From the NCBI GenBank assembly GCA_038049695.1, contig CP142451.1:126701501-126765500 (forward strand): DNA of 64,000 bases. Reading direction: 5' to 3'. Shown one piece after another: positions 1-10,039 of this stretch. A program made the translations under genes and the position numbers. Under the pieces are notes generated by a model. The model was not told where the DNA came from, made no database searches, and saw only the letters and a list, made by a program, of their open reading frames with translations. Numbering within the stretch: position 1 is the stretch's first letter; each line of letters opens with the position of its first letter. This DNA is from Cinnamomum chago (Eukaryota > Streptophyta > Magnoliopsida > Laurales > Lauraceae).

Positions 1-2
1 TA

Positions 3-3000
3 ACCAGACTTGGTTTGAATACATCCTGTCTCGCATATGTTCGAGATCGAAGACATAATTCATTCAGAGATTCCCTAATAGGGATGGTAGAAGCCAGTCT
101 TCATGACGGCCCTGCCTTTTTTAATTGTTTCCCCAATTACACCGTATCACTCAGTGATCCCGGTGCTCATGAAGCCATCACTCTCGGAATACATACAAAA
201 GGATTCAATATGAAACCCCAATCACAAAATGTTGCAATAGTATACAGAATTTATTATAAAGCAATGAATACAATTGTCCCTGAAATAGCATATTCATCTC
301 AAATCAAAGGAGTAACCACCTTATTCCTTACAAATTTTCGAAATAAAGTCACCACCCCCAAACTCATCACATGGGAAGATGTAAATCTTTCTGGAAAATG
401 GGAGCTTGATGAAGCTCAACAAATCACACCTTTAATCAATGAAGATGTTGAATCTATTACAGAACATCCATCTGGAAAAGTAACAATAAATTTTGCCAAT
501 ACACCAAGATCACACTTTTCATCCACAAAAAGATCAATCCCTTCAGACGCTGGATCTTATAAATCCGCTTCTTCTAATTTTCATCAAACATCTATTCCCA
601 CATCACCCCCAATACATCCTACAGGCATAGCTTTCCCTGTTTATTCAGACGCAAAAGATGAAGATATACAATCAGTAAAATTAACTGAATCCGATTTTAA
701 TGCATCAATTAATACAATTTCCTTAATTCATGAATCTAATGACGAAATACATGATTTCAAAATTAATAAACAATTCCTTCAACAAGATTTATTAAAACAT
801 CCAAAGACAAAATGGTTTTTTACCAAATTCTCTAAATTTGAGAGATCTCAAGTCAAAGACTTATGGTATGAACAAATGAATCAAGAACGGCGAAATATCC
901 CTTTCTTTGATTGGCTTTCGTCAAAAATAAATAAAAAAGGAACTGTAATGATGACAATTAATAAATCCACACAAACATGGGAAACCGAGAAAGGTAAAGT
1001 TGAATCGGTTCACCCCCCTTTAGAAACAATAAAGCATAAAGAAATCACTGCCACTCCATTTAAAAATGCTCTGCCAACTTCTAAACTCCTTACAGTTGAA
1101 CATATATCTCATCTAGTTGAACAAAGTAACTTTACAAATCTCTATTTACAGACTATTGGTTCACAAACTCAAAGAATTGAAAATACTATATCTCAACACG
1201 AATCAACTTCTTCAGCTCCGTATAAAATATCCAGAGATGTCCCTTCATTATGTTCAGAATTTATTACAAAATTGACTTTAGACAAAAAGCCATTAAAACT
1301 CCCTGCTGACTTTCAAAATGACATTTCTTTAAGAATCAATCCTTTAGACAAAGGTAAATCAATAAATGAAGGCTCCTCAATTAATGCAGTTATTGAAAGA
1401 CCATCAATTCAAATGTCTTCAGACACTAATACTGACACTTCAACAGATGACTCTGACGATCAATGTATCCCTCAAATTAATAGAATTTTCAATCCCAAAA
1501 CTCATACATCAAAAACAAAAAATTATTACAGTAGACCCACTCCAATGAATCTCCAATTTGAAGAAATTCCTGATATAGCAAATTGTAAATATGATGGTAG
1601 TTCATTAGTCGAATGGAATATTGATGGACTTACTGAATATGGAATTCTTAATATTCTGCGCAATATGATACTATATACAAATGCAGGCATGATCTATGGC
1701 AATACACAAGCTGAAATCATTAAATCAATTATAATAGGATTTACTGGCCAACTTCATGGCTGGTGGGAATATTATCTAACCTCAATCCAAAAAACAAGTA
1801 TCCTAAATTCAGTCAAACTAACTGAAGAAGGTAAACCCATTATTAATACCAATAATCAGCCAATTTCTAATGCCGTTGAAACTCTAATTCATAATATTCT
1901 AATCAATTTCTCTGGAAATGTTAGTGATCAAATAGAAAAATACAGAGAACAATTAATCAATCTGAGATGTCGCACTTTATCTGATTTCAGATGGTATAAA
2001 GATGTCTTTTTATCCCTTGTTTTTCAATTATTCAATTCTAATGAAGATTTCTGGAAAGAAAAATTTATTTCTGGCCTTCCAACTCATTTTGCAGAAAAAG
2101 TAAAAAATGTTCTAAGAGAACAAAATAATGGAAGATTAAATTATGCTAACTATACCTATGGTGATTTAATTCAAAAAATTTCTCGTGTTGGTATGTCTAT
2201 TTGCAGTGATATGAAAATTAAAGCCGATTTACATAAACAAAAGAAAATTGGTAAACAAGAATTAGGGGATTTTTGCTATCAATTTGGCTATGAACCCCTA
2301 CAAAATCCATCTAATCGAATTTATCAACCTAAACATCGGTCTAAAAAGAAACGATATCATGAAAAATCATATCGATCCTATAAAAATTACAAAAAATATA
2401 CAAAAGGAAAACATGAAAAACACAATTCAAAGAAGAGAAAATCCAGCTCTTCCCCAAACCATAAAACTAATAAATCTGATTATACATGCTATAAATGCGG
2501 CAAAGAAGGACATTTTGCAAATAACTGTTTTAATAAAGATTCAAAAAAGAAAATCAATGAATTAGATTATCATTCTCATAATTCCGAAAATAATAAAGAT
2601 ATTTGTATATGTTGCGAAAGTGAAGATAGTTCTTATGATTCTTCCTCCTCATCTTCTTATTTCTCAATTAATGTTTTAAATGCTCAAGATGAATTACTTC
2701 TGGAATTAATAGAAAACATTTCCTCTGAAGAAGAAAAGAAAAAATATTATAGAAAAATGCTTGAAGATAAATCTACTGACAAAACCTCAAAGAAACATAA
2801 AGATTTTCAATCACTTTCCATGAAAGATATTCTTTCCCAAAAACCAAGCTCTTCAAAACCTTTAACCCTTCAAGATCTCCATAATGAAGTTAATGAAACA
2901 AAACATGAAATTGCAAACTTAAAAGAAGAAGCAACTAAAGAAATTGCTAAATTAAAAACAAGAATTGAAATCCTTGAATTAGGTAAAGAATTCAGCTCAA

Positions 3001-3494
3001 ATAATCAAGAAGATTCTAATTTAGAAAAAGAATTTGATGAAGAAATTCAAGAATTCGTAAATTCCATCACTAAATATCATTATCATAAATGGTATACTAC
3101 TGTCACTCTAAAAATCAAAGAATTTAATTTATCTGTTGACTGTTTAATTGACAGTGGAGCAGATGTAAATTGCATCCGTGAAGGATTAATTCCAACAAAG
3201 TATTTTGAAAAAATAAAAAATTACACCATTGGCACAGCAAATGGAAAGAATATAATAGTCAATTATAAGATTCCAAATGCCCATATCTGTAAAAATGGAA
3301 AATGCATTCAAACTTCCTTTGCTGTAACAAAAACATTAACGAATGATGTCATCTTAGGGACACCCTTCTTATTAAAAATTCAGCCATTTTCTGTAAATAC
3401 CGATGGAATTCATACATCAATTGATGATAAGCCTATCAAATTTGAATTCATAGAAAGCCCACGGCTTGGTAGAATAAATGGAATTAATACTTAA
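3..3494 (+). CDS. Viral polyprotein: movement protein, coat protein with zinc knuckle, aspartic protease (5'-partial, no RT)
   Basis: The frame is open from the first base of the window, so the true start lies upstream; the first in-frame ATG is at 84. Numbering residues from 15, the first ~190 resemble a 30K-superfamily movement protein (a DGPAFFNCFPN-type core near residue 33). After a polar linker, a coat-protein core (a GWWEYY stretch near residue 585) is followed by a Lys/Arg-rich tract and the CCHC knuckle CYKCGKEGHFANNC at 825-838. A Glu/Lys coiled-coil-like stretch lies near 965-995. A retropepsin-type protease has its active-site DSGAD at 1046-1050 and an ILGTPF motif near 1112. The ORF stops about 45 residues after that motif. 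In related viruses RT and RNase H would follow in the same polyprotein; here they are absent. No internal stop or frameshift is seen. This is either a component of a divided genome, as proposed for some florendoviruses, or a deletion derivative. Confidence 0.85.
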   Translation, partial: TRLGLNTSCLAYVRDRRHNSFRDSLIGMVEASLHDGPAFFNCFPNYTVSLSDPGAHEAITLGIHTKGFNMKPQSQNVAIVYRIYYKAMNTIVPEIAYSSQIKGVTTLFLTNFRNKVTTPKLITWEDVNLSGKWELDEAQQITPLINEDVESITEHPSGKVTINFANTPRSHFSSTKRSIPSDAGSYKSASSNFHQTSIPTSPPIHPTGIAFPVYSDAKDEDIQSVKLTESDFNASINTISLIHESNDEIHDFKINKQFLQQDLLKHPKTKWFFTKFSKFERSQVKDLWYEQMNQERRNIPFFDWLSSKINKKGTVMMTINKSTQTWETEKGKVESVHPPLETIKHKEITATPFKNALPTSKLLTVEHISHLVEQSNFTNLYLQTIGSQTQRIENTISQHESTSSAPYKISRDVPSLCSEFITKLTLDKKPLKLPADFQNDISLRINPLDKGKSINEGSSINAVIERPSIQMSSDTNTDTSTDDSDDQCIPQINRIFNPKTHTSKTKNYYSRPTPMNLQFEEIPDIANCKYDGSSLVEWNIDGLTEYGILNILRNMILYTNAGMIYGNTQAEIIKSIIIGFTGQLHGWWEYYLTSIQKTSILNSVKLTEEGKPIINTNNQPISNAVETLIHNILINFSGNVSDQIEKYREQLINLRCRTLSDFRWYKDVFLSLVFQLFNSNEDFWKEKFISGLPTHFAEKVKNVLREQNNGRLNYANYTYGDLIQKISRVGMSICSDMKIKADLHKQKKIGKQELGDFCYQFGYEPLQNPSNRIYQPKHRSKKKRYHEKSYRSYKNYKKYTKGKHEKHNSKKRKSSSSPNHKTNKSDYTCYKCGKEGHFANNCFNKDSKKKINELDYHSHNSENNKDICICCESEDSSYDSSSSSSYFSINVLNAQDELLLELIENISSEEEKKKYYRKMLEDKSTDKTSKKHKDFQSLSMKDILSQKPSSSKPLTLQDLHNEVNETKHEIANLKEEATKEIAKLKTRIEILELGKEFSSNNQEDSNLEKEFDEEIQEFVNSITKYHYHKWYTTVTLKIKEFNLSVDCLIDSGADVNCIREGLIPTKYFEKIKNYTIGTANGKNIIVNYKIPNAHICKNGKCIQTSFAVTKTLTNDVILGTPFLLKIQPFSVNTDGIHTSIDDKPIKFEFIESPRLGRINGINT

Positions 3495-3590
3495 TTGCAT
3501 ACATCTCCATATTTCCAAAATACAGTTTTTTATTGCATCACTACAGATTTTCATAACTAATTTCCATTTTCTTCCCTTAGGGAACCAGTC

Positions 3591-4736
3591 ATGTCTTCTA
3601 AGGATAAAGGCAAACAACCCATAGATTCAGATAAAACCTCTGTTCCTGTTAATGAAGAACTACCCTTTCAAATACCTTTTCCATCCTTCTATCCAGCACC
3701 CTCTGCTGCTTCTCAAACCCTTATTGATAATATTTGGAGTGCATGCCTTACCGGCCAACGTAATTTTCTAATGCGAAAGCACCTCTCTGATTTGTCAAAT
3801 CATATCAAATATTTAGAATCAAAAATTCAAATGCTTGAACAGCAATGTGCATCGTCACCCCTCCCTCCAATTGAATACCGACACCAAATCCTGGAAAGGG
3901 TTAATACTCTTCTTCCGGACGATTTATCTGCAAGAATTAGAGAAGAAACTCTCTCTTGTCAGATCATGGAGCGACTAATTAATCAAGCATCCTATCTCAG
4001 CTGGGCCACTGGTTTTCCAAAGATGTTCCTGCCCGCTGATGAATTTGATATTTCTTATATTGAACAAGGTCTAGTTCATCGATTCATTCTCGACAGAGAC
4101 AATTTAGCAATTCATCGACAGTTGCCTGCAATTGTCAAATATGCTCTCAGTTGCCTTGGTATCACCAAGCGCAATCTTCTAATGACAATCTCTTCCACTC
4201 TTGGCGAAAGAGATGAATTTCGGTTTTATCAACCATATCAATTATGGATCCTTATGAATTATGAAGACGGAGATTTATTCTGTCAAAAATACAGCCTTCC
4301 AATCAATGATTATGAACATCTTCCTGATCGCAATTGGAATCAAGCAGAACAATTTGAATCCTCAGATACTGCAGATCTCAGTTACAGCCTGGAGCGTCTA
4401 CAATTCTACAATATTCAAGCTGATCAAAATCAAAGATTCATCAATATCAAAAGACATTTTGAATTTGCTCGTACTTTTAAGGGAATCTGGAGCGATGGTC
4501 GTCGCGTCGTCTGCATTGATGAAGATCTTGCAGAAGATACATTTGTTTATTATGATCCCTTTCGAGCTGGCCATACAGTTCTTGATGAAATTCTAGAAAC
4601 ATTTCAAAATGCATCGTCTCTTCATATTACTGAAAGAACAAAGAGACAGCTTATCAAGCTCTTCCAAAGAGAAAATGATTATGGAGTATGGACCCCCAGT
4701 CCACAACCACCAGATTACTACCTCATAAATGATTAA
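3591..4736 (+). CDS. Viral second ORF, unknown function (381 aa)
   Basis: An intact 381-residue ORF starting at ATG 3591, 96 nt after the end of the upstream viral ORF and on the same strand. The N-terminus is polar (MSSKDKGKQP), followed by a Pro/Phe-rich patch and a short predicted coiled coil around residues 65-85 (LSDLSNHIKYLESKIQMLEQ). The rest looks globular, with no zinc finger, protease or polymerase motif that I recognise. Some florendovirus-like genomes carry a second ORF of unknown function downstream of the polyprotein, so position supports a viral origin. The absence of stops argues for a fairly recent integration or for retained constraint. A host origin is less likely, given the viral promoter and terminator that follow. 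Confidence 0.7.
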   Translation: MSSKDKGKQPIDSDKTSVPVNEELPFQIPFPSFYPAPSAASQTLIDNIWSACLTGQRNFLMRKHLSDLSNHIKYLESKIQMLEQQCASSPLPPIEYRHQILERVNTLLPDDLSARIREETLSCQIMERLINQASYLSWATGFPKMFLPADEFDISYIEQGLVHRFILDRDNLAIHRQLPAIVKYALSCLGITKRNLLMTISSTLGERDEFRFYQPYQLWILMNYEDGDLFCQKYSLPINDYEHLPDRNWNQAEQFESSDTADLSYSLERLQFYNIQADQNQRFINIKRHFEFARTFKGIWSDGRRVVCIDEDLAEDTFVYYDPFRAGHTVLDEILETFQNASSLHITERTKRQLIKLFQRENDYGVWTPSPQPPDYYLIND

Positions 4737-5026
4737 AATCCAGCACATGCAGCACTATCATGCAAATTTCAATGCAGATCTCGTCATCGAATACAGCCTT
4801 CATCCACCTCCATGCAGAATTAATTCAGCAATACAGATGTCCGAATGCAATTTTCAATGCAGTCCCCAAAGTCAGCACAGCTCTCTCCATGCAGCCATGT
4901 GTCCTGCAAATAATGAAGCTTCATATCTCATTCATCAATTCCTAGCCTCCATGAAGTCAAGCCATAAATTCTTGTCACCATCATGCTTTTATAAACAACA
5001 CATGTCATTTTCATGTGCCTCACTCA

Positions 5027-5033
5027 TATAAAG
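5027..5033 (+). promoter_or_regulatory. TATA box of a 35S-like pararetroviral promoter
   Basis: TATAAAG lies about 290 nt after the second viral ORF and about 110 nt before an AATAAA. This TATA-then-polyA spacing is the known layout of pararetroviral terminally redundant transcripts, in which the polyA signal is bypassed on the first passage. Start site and activity are inferred. Confidence 0.55.
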
Positions 5034-5141
5034 TTCTTTCGAATGCTTTCATTTGAAAAAAGTATAAAAAATTCCAAAAGTCCACATTTGTGAGCTATGG
5101 ATTACTATTCTTATTAAAGTATTCCATAGACTACTATTTCA

Positions 5142-5147
5142 AATAAA
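5142..5147 (+). terminator. Polyadenylation signal AATAAA of the viral transcript
   Basis: A canonical AATAAA about 80 nt after the expected transcription start (near 5058-5062). The position fits the viral full-length RNA polyadenylation site. Confidence 0.5.
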
Positions 5148-5440
5148 GTATTAAGGAATTTAAAGTCAACAATTCAGTCTCAAGTCCCTGCAGTCTCCGC
5201 AGCTTCAGCTGAGCATACAGTATATCCTGCACCCTGCAGCAAATACAGCGAAAAATTTATCAGCCGACTGTCAGACGCATGCAGCAGCAACAGTGATAAA
5301 GTCTGTCAGCAATGAAGTCAGTAATACAGTTCACTCATGCAGCAGCAACAGTAATGCATATTATATGCAACAATGATACAGTGCAAATGACGTATACACT
5401 ACAACAGTATGTTCAGTACTATTGATCTGAACATGTGCAT

Positions 5441-8400
5441 TTAGTTCAGACCTGAAAGACCGTACATATCGGGACCAGCAACTCGTTTCCAGCAAGAAAA
5501 AATTAAAAAAAAGTGGCAAAAATACGAAAAAAAAAAGATGGAATGAAAAAAGACACCATTTGATAGTTGATTTCTTCCTTTATTGCACTCGAAAGCCGTA
5601 GAGATGGAATGAAAAAAGATCAAGTACAAGGAGAAAGAAAGATGAAGGAGATGGAGGACGATAAGTTGCCTAAGAACAAAAAATGGAGAAATATGAGTTG
5701 CCCAAAACTATTGTGTGAGGAAAGTGGAGAGTGAGATGTGTGGGAGAATGGGATAGGGAAGAAGAAGAGCTTATGTGTTAAAAGAGAAAATATGTTTTGA
5801 GTTTTTGTGGGATATTAATATTTTGGTCATTTCATAAAGAGATAAAAATATAATTATAAAAAGACAAATTCTTTAAGTGGGAAAAGAAAAAAACTGTGTG
5901 CCAATAGCAGTCTTCCATTATACATGCTTAAGTTATATGTATTTCCTATAATACCCCTCATAGGATGGAGGACCGTACACATTCCCTTTTCAACGTTTAT
6001 TTAATTTTTTCCGAACTCCAAATCACTTTTCTTTTCACTTAGATTGCGACATATCGAATCCGACATTGGAATCCTAGAGCTGTCATGGTGGTCCCCTGCT
6101 TAACGTGACTCGTTGCCGTCCATAGGCACGTCACATGACAATGATGACATGCATGCCCCATAATACGTGATGTCTTGACTCGTGAGTCGTCATCACATAA
6201 ACACAAAATAAAATAAAATTAAAAAAACCATTTCCTCCACCCTCTCATTGGTCCAAATGAGGGATCCCAAACTCATTGATGATGGAATGCTAAAAAGTTC
6301 ATGTATCTTGCAATTTAAAATCGACGTCAAACCACGGAGGACAACTGCACTCCAATACAAAGTAAAGCCTTAGTTTGAGTACATACGGATTTAAATCAGC
6401 ATCAAAAAATATTGTTTGGCAGAACAGAAAATAGAACGGAGGTTGATCATGGTAGAACAGAAAACAGAACAACAAGAAATACATAATATTAATCCTGAAA
6501 GTAATTGCTCTTATAATTTGATAGAGAACAGTTGGTGAATGTTTAATCCAGCAATCTAAAAATAGAACGGAGGTTCAACATTGCTAGCGTTTGTCGCAAT
6601 GTCTTTAAGAAAACTTTTGCCCTATAGTGGTGCTTACGAGCCTATGTGGTGTTTGTCTTCCCAAGATACAATGATTACTTACACAGTAGCAGCACTATAG
6701 ACTGTGTGATTGGCGAACCGAATTTGTGATAGACTCTCTCTTGACTTCGACGGACGACCTAGACAATTGCAGAGACTCAATATATATCCAGGAAAATGAA
6801 TGATGAAAAACACAAGGTTGAATGCGTTTAAATACAGCTCTTCAGGGCTGTTCATTCATGGGACATGTCTGCTTTAATGACTGTTCATGGTGAACAACGG
6901 TGAACAAATAGAACCCCTTTGGAATGCAATATTCTGGACACACACCCTTACTAGTTTCGGACATAATCCATTTGAAAAATAAATTTTATAAAAATAAATT
7001 TCTCCAAAAATACAAATGTGAAGTGGGCCGAGGCTGGCCCACCCTTTACTACCATGGTATTTATATTTATATCCAAATAAGGTTTTGTTCCCAAGCAATA
7101 CCCTTTTACTACCATGATATTTATATTTATATCCAAATAAGGTTTTGTTCCCAGGCAATGTGGGACGCAAGTTTTCCACATGCTCGTGTTACCAAATACT
7201 ACAATGTACAAGTAGTGAAGTTAAGAGTGAATTTCTCATTCACCCCTTAATAAATAAGAGCAACTCAATACATGTTCTTAATCTACCCATAGAGTAGATA
7301 ACTTTCCCATATAGACCCACCTAAAAAAAGAAGTTGAGGCCACTTTTATTTTGGCTCGAACTTAGACAAAAAAAAAAAAAAAAGGTGTGCTTATTCATCT
7401 TTTCCAACATAAAGTATATATACAACATCTCTCCCATGAGACCTGTTGTGTTCTTCGTTCATTGATGGGAGGCTTAAAAGTTCATTTGCCCCCACCATGC
7501 ACCAAACCAAAAGAAAAGAGTGCAACAAGCTTTTATTATTATTGGGCTACATTTTGATCAGTGATTTGGGTTTGATACCTGGCCTCTGCCATTTAGTGCA
7601 TCATTTCTATCACTATCACCTTCACAAATGTGTTAAGAATATTTTCATGTTTAGGATTCTTTTAATATTATAGGTAAGATGTCACAAAAGATTGATTGTT
7701 TTCTTTGGGTAGTTGAAATAATAATTAAGTACTGATGGAAAGCACTTCTATAGATTCTTCTGAAAATTCTCTCATTCTCATTGAAGGTATGCAATTTCTT
7801 GCCAGATGTAAATTTTGGCAATATTAGTAAATCTTCATGTTATTGTCATGATATTGTCACCGTACAGCTTATGCTTGTGAACATATTTTGAAAATATAGA
7901 GATAATGTCATAGTATATAGTAATATCAGTAAAATTATCATCAATACCATGATATTTTCAAAGAATGGATAAAAATTGTGATAATATCGAAAGAAATATG
8001 TAAAAAAGAAAAGTCTATAATTATCTTTTACCAATGTAAAAAAGAAACTTCTATAAAATATCTTTTAACTATATTTTAGTTTTTTAAAGATTAATTTAAT
8101 TTTTGAGACATTTTCCAACTCAAGGCAAAAATTCCCCAATAACAATATTTACTACACTTATCATCTTCAATTCCCAAGACCATGATGACAGTAGGAATGG
8201 TAACATGGTGGGTTTGGTTTGGAGGCGGGTTTGCCGTTTTGGCACAAGTCTTGGTAAACTTCAATCCTTCCCAGCCCACAATCTCACCATGAAAACTGGT
8301 CCCGCCTCCTGAATAGTGATCTGACATATGAATATTTGATACTAAACTTGTCCTTGCCATATATGATTTCTGTTGGATCTAATGGTGTTATCTTTAAGAT

Positions 8401-8705
8401 TATAATTATATACTTCGAATTGTGTCAAAAAGAAAAATTGAACCCCGGACCTCAACTTTAACCTTTGTCAGCATTGTTATCAACTAAGCTATAATTATTT
8501 TACAAGTAATGTTTTAGTTAGAAATATCTAAACTAATCATAAAATCCAGCCGTAGGGGTTGGAATTATCGGACCTGCCCCCCAGATTGGAGCAGGTCACC
8601 TGATTAACCTAATCCATTGCTATCCTCACAGGACGGTACAAAAATTCTAATAACATAAGATTACAATGTTTTAAGTAGCTTTAACAATGTTTGCCTTGCA
8701 TACAG
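5441..8705 (+). other. Non-coding DNA, largely the 3' part of MYB copy 1 intron 2
   Basis: No gene is supported here. Several blocks match intron 2 of the complete MYB gene and of copy 2. About 6070-6210 matches 15220-15305, 19470-19530 and 29480-29570 (a GGTGGTC block followed by CACGTCAC and GTCATCACATAAAC-like stretches). About 7690-8330 matches 32500-33370. The immediate upstream border to the viral segment (5441-5930) has no match I can see. 8400-8640 is absent from copy 3 and may be a small insertion. Long A and AT runs are common. Confidence 0.6.
7041..7159 (+). repeat. Two-copy tandem repeat, unit about 58-60 bp
   Basis: Two near-identical units, each beginning CCCTTT(T)ACTACCATG and ending GTTCCCA(A/G)GCAAT. 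They create mirror-image open frames on both strands that are not genes. Confidence 0.8.
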
Positions 8706-9165
8706 ATGGCCTCTCATAGCAGGTAGGCTTCCAGGAAGAACTGTAAATGATGTAAAAAATTACTGGAACTCTCACCTAAGCAGAAGACTATCCCTGCAAA
8801 AAGAGGCGCAATCTCAGATTAAATCAATGAAAACTACTATAACTACAACTACTCAGATTGTAAGGCCGCAGCCTCGGACCTTCTCGTCCATCCTTGAAGC
8901 CCAACTACAAAAGATGTCCAATAATGCAATGCCGGGGTCCCCTCGAGAGGAGGGTGTGTCATGGTGGAAGAGTTTATTGGCCGATGTGGAGGATGGAGAT
9001 ACAGGGTGGTCAAAAAGTGGGGAAGTTGGACTAGAAGAGGAGTTGCCTCAGAGTTTTGAGGTGGAGGAAAAGGAGAGGATGAGGAAGGAAGGAGATGAGT
9101 TGATGATGGAAGGAGGATTAAGTGATTGGGATAACATGCTTTGGGAGGATCTGTTGGAGAAGTAA
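8706..9165 (+). pseudogene. R2R3-MYB exon 3 only (copy 1, anthocyanin-type); partial gene
   Basis: An intact third exon, preceded by an acceptor ending TACAG. It starts in the phase expected for the R3 repeat (split Arg codon, then [20 protein letters not shown]) and runs to TAA at 9163-9165. The encoded 152 residues are colinear with exon 3 of the complete gene at 33472-33973, including the subgroup-6-type RPQPRTF motif and the acidic C-terminus. A VNDV tetrad replaces ANDV. Exons 1 and 2 are not found upstream in the window, because viral DNA occupies the left end. They may lie beyond the window with the virus inside intron 2, or be deleted. The exon has no stop or frameshift, so a working gene is possible if the missing exons exist. 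Confidence 0.75.
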
Positions 9166-10039
9166 AAGCAAAAAACCATCTCATATTGAAACTAAGGTTC
9201 ACTGATCTATAATTTATTAGGAGCACCAACCAATGTGAACAGTAAAACTTTGAATTGCAAAGTCCAAGAGTTAGGAAGTTACGATTAAAGTGATATTGAT
9301 CAGCTTTCAGTTAGACCATACTCACTGTAATATTGTAGTTTACAATTGTATTTCCATCTCATGATCAAGAAGTTACAAGTGATGGATGAAGCACTTCTTT
9401 TTCATGTTTTATAGCACTTTCAAAATGAAACAGAGGGGACAAAACCATGAAATTCCTCTTCCGGGTCCTTCATGTATCAAAAAATATATATATATATATA
9501 TTCTTGGGTCTTATGAGAAAAACGATAAAATTCCCCAAAGTGTAAGGAATTTATTCAAAAAAAAAAATAAAAATTTGGGAGCTGCAATTTGCAACAGCTC
9601 CACTTGCTAATTCTACATCTCTTTTTTTCAAAATCTGGGCACCTCTTAGGAAATCCCCAACTTACTCCTACCTCTCCTTCCCTCTCTCTCCTTATCCCAG
9701 CTCACCCACCTCCGTCCTCTCCCTCTCCTTCTCCATGTCTCTCTCCCTCTCCCTACACGCAGCCACCTCTTCCTGCGCCCGACCCTCTCCCTCTCCCATG
9801 TATCTTGAGAGACCAACTTCTAGTGCTATTTTTAGCAAGCTTCTGGGCCTAATAGTCCATTTCATGGAACCAGTGTTCCACTCCCATGTATCTTCGTCCA
9901 ATCCTAATATCAGTATCCAATTGATTGTTAATTAATTTGACAAGGCCCATATTATATTATACTGTGGTTTTGCATAATCAATCAAGTTGTAGCTAGACCC
10001 ATTGCAATAAAAAGGCACATTAAGAAATAAGTCCATTGA
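9166..10039. other. Non-coding: 3' flank of MYB copy 1, then CT-rich DNA
   Basis: 9166-9380 is homologous to the 3' flank of the complete MYB gene (33974-34170), including a CTCACTGTAATATTGTAGTTT block. 9485-9501 is a short (TA)n. 9660-9800 is CT-rich. I see no gene. Confidence 0.6.

Larger units (their letters stand above)
1..5440 (+). mobile_element. Endogenous pararetrovirus segment (Caulimoviridae, florendovirus/petuvirus-like)
   Basis: A viral segment integrated in the plant genome and cut by the left window edge. In order it holds a movement-coat-protease ORF, a second ORF after a 96 nt gap, a non-coding stretch with a TATA box, and a polyadenylation signal about 110 nt further on. Seen: both ORFs are fully open, unlike the decayed retroelements elsewhere in the window. 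Known: this gene order, with protease followed by RT-RNase H, is typical of Caulimoviridae. Here no RT or RNase H is found. The right border is approximate: CAG-rich viral-type leader gives way to AT-rich host-like DNA near 5440-5500. No methionine-tRNA primer site (TGGTATCAGAGC) was seen in 5034-5500. Confidence 0.85.

Noticed and set aside
4729-5031. 100-codon open frame after the second viral ORF
   Set aside because: It overlaps the end of the second ORF and the promoter region, has no motif, and is rich in Cys/His/Gln from CAG-type repeats. Chance frame.
5034-5500. Search for the methionine-tRNA primer site of the viral segment
   Set aside because: No TGGTATCAGAGC or close variant seen; not annotated.
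6874-7250. Overlapping 86-108 codon frames on both strands
   Set aside because: Produced by the 58-60 bp tandem repeat at 7041-7159.
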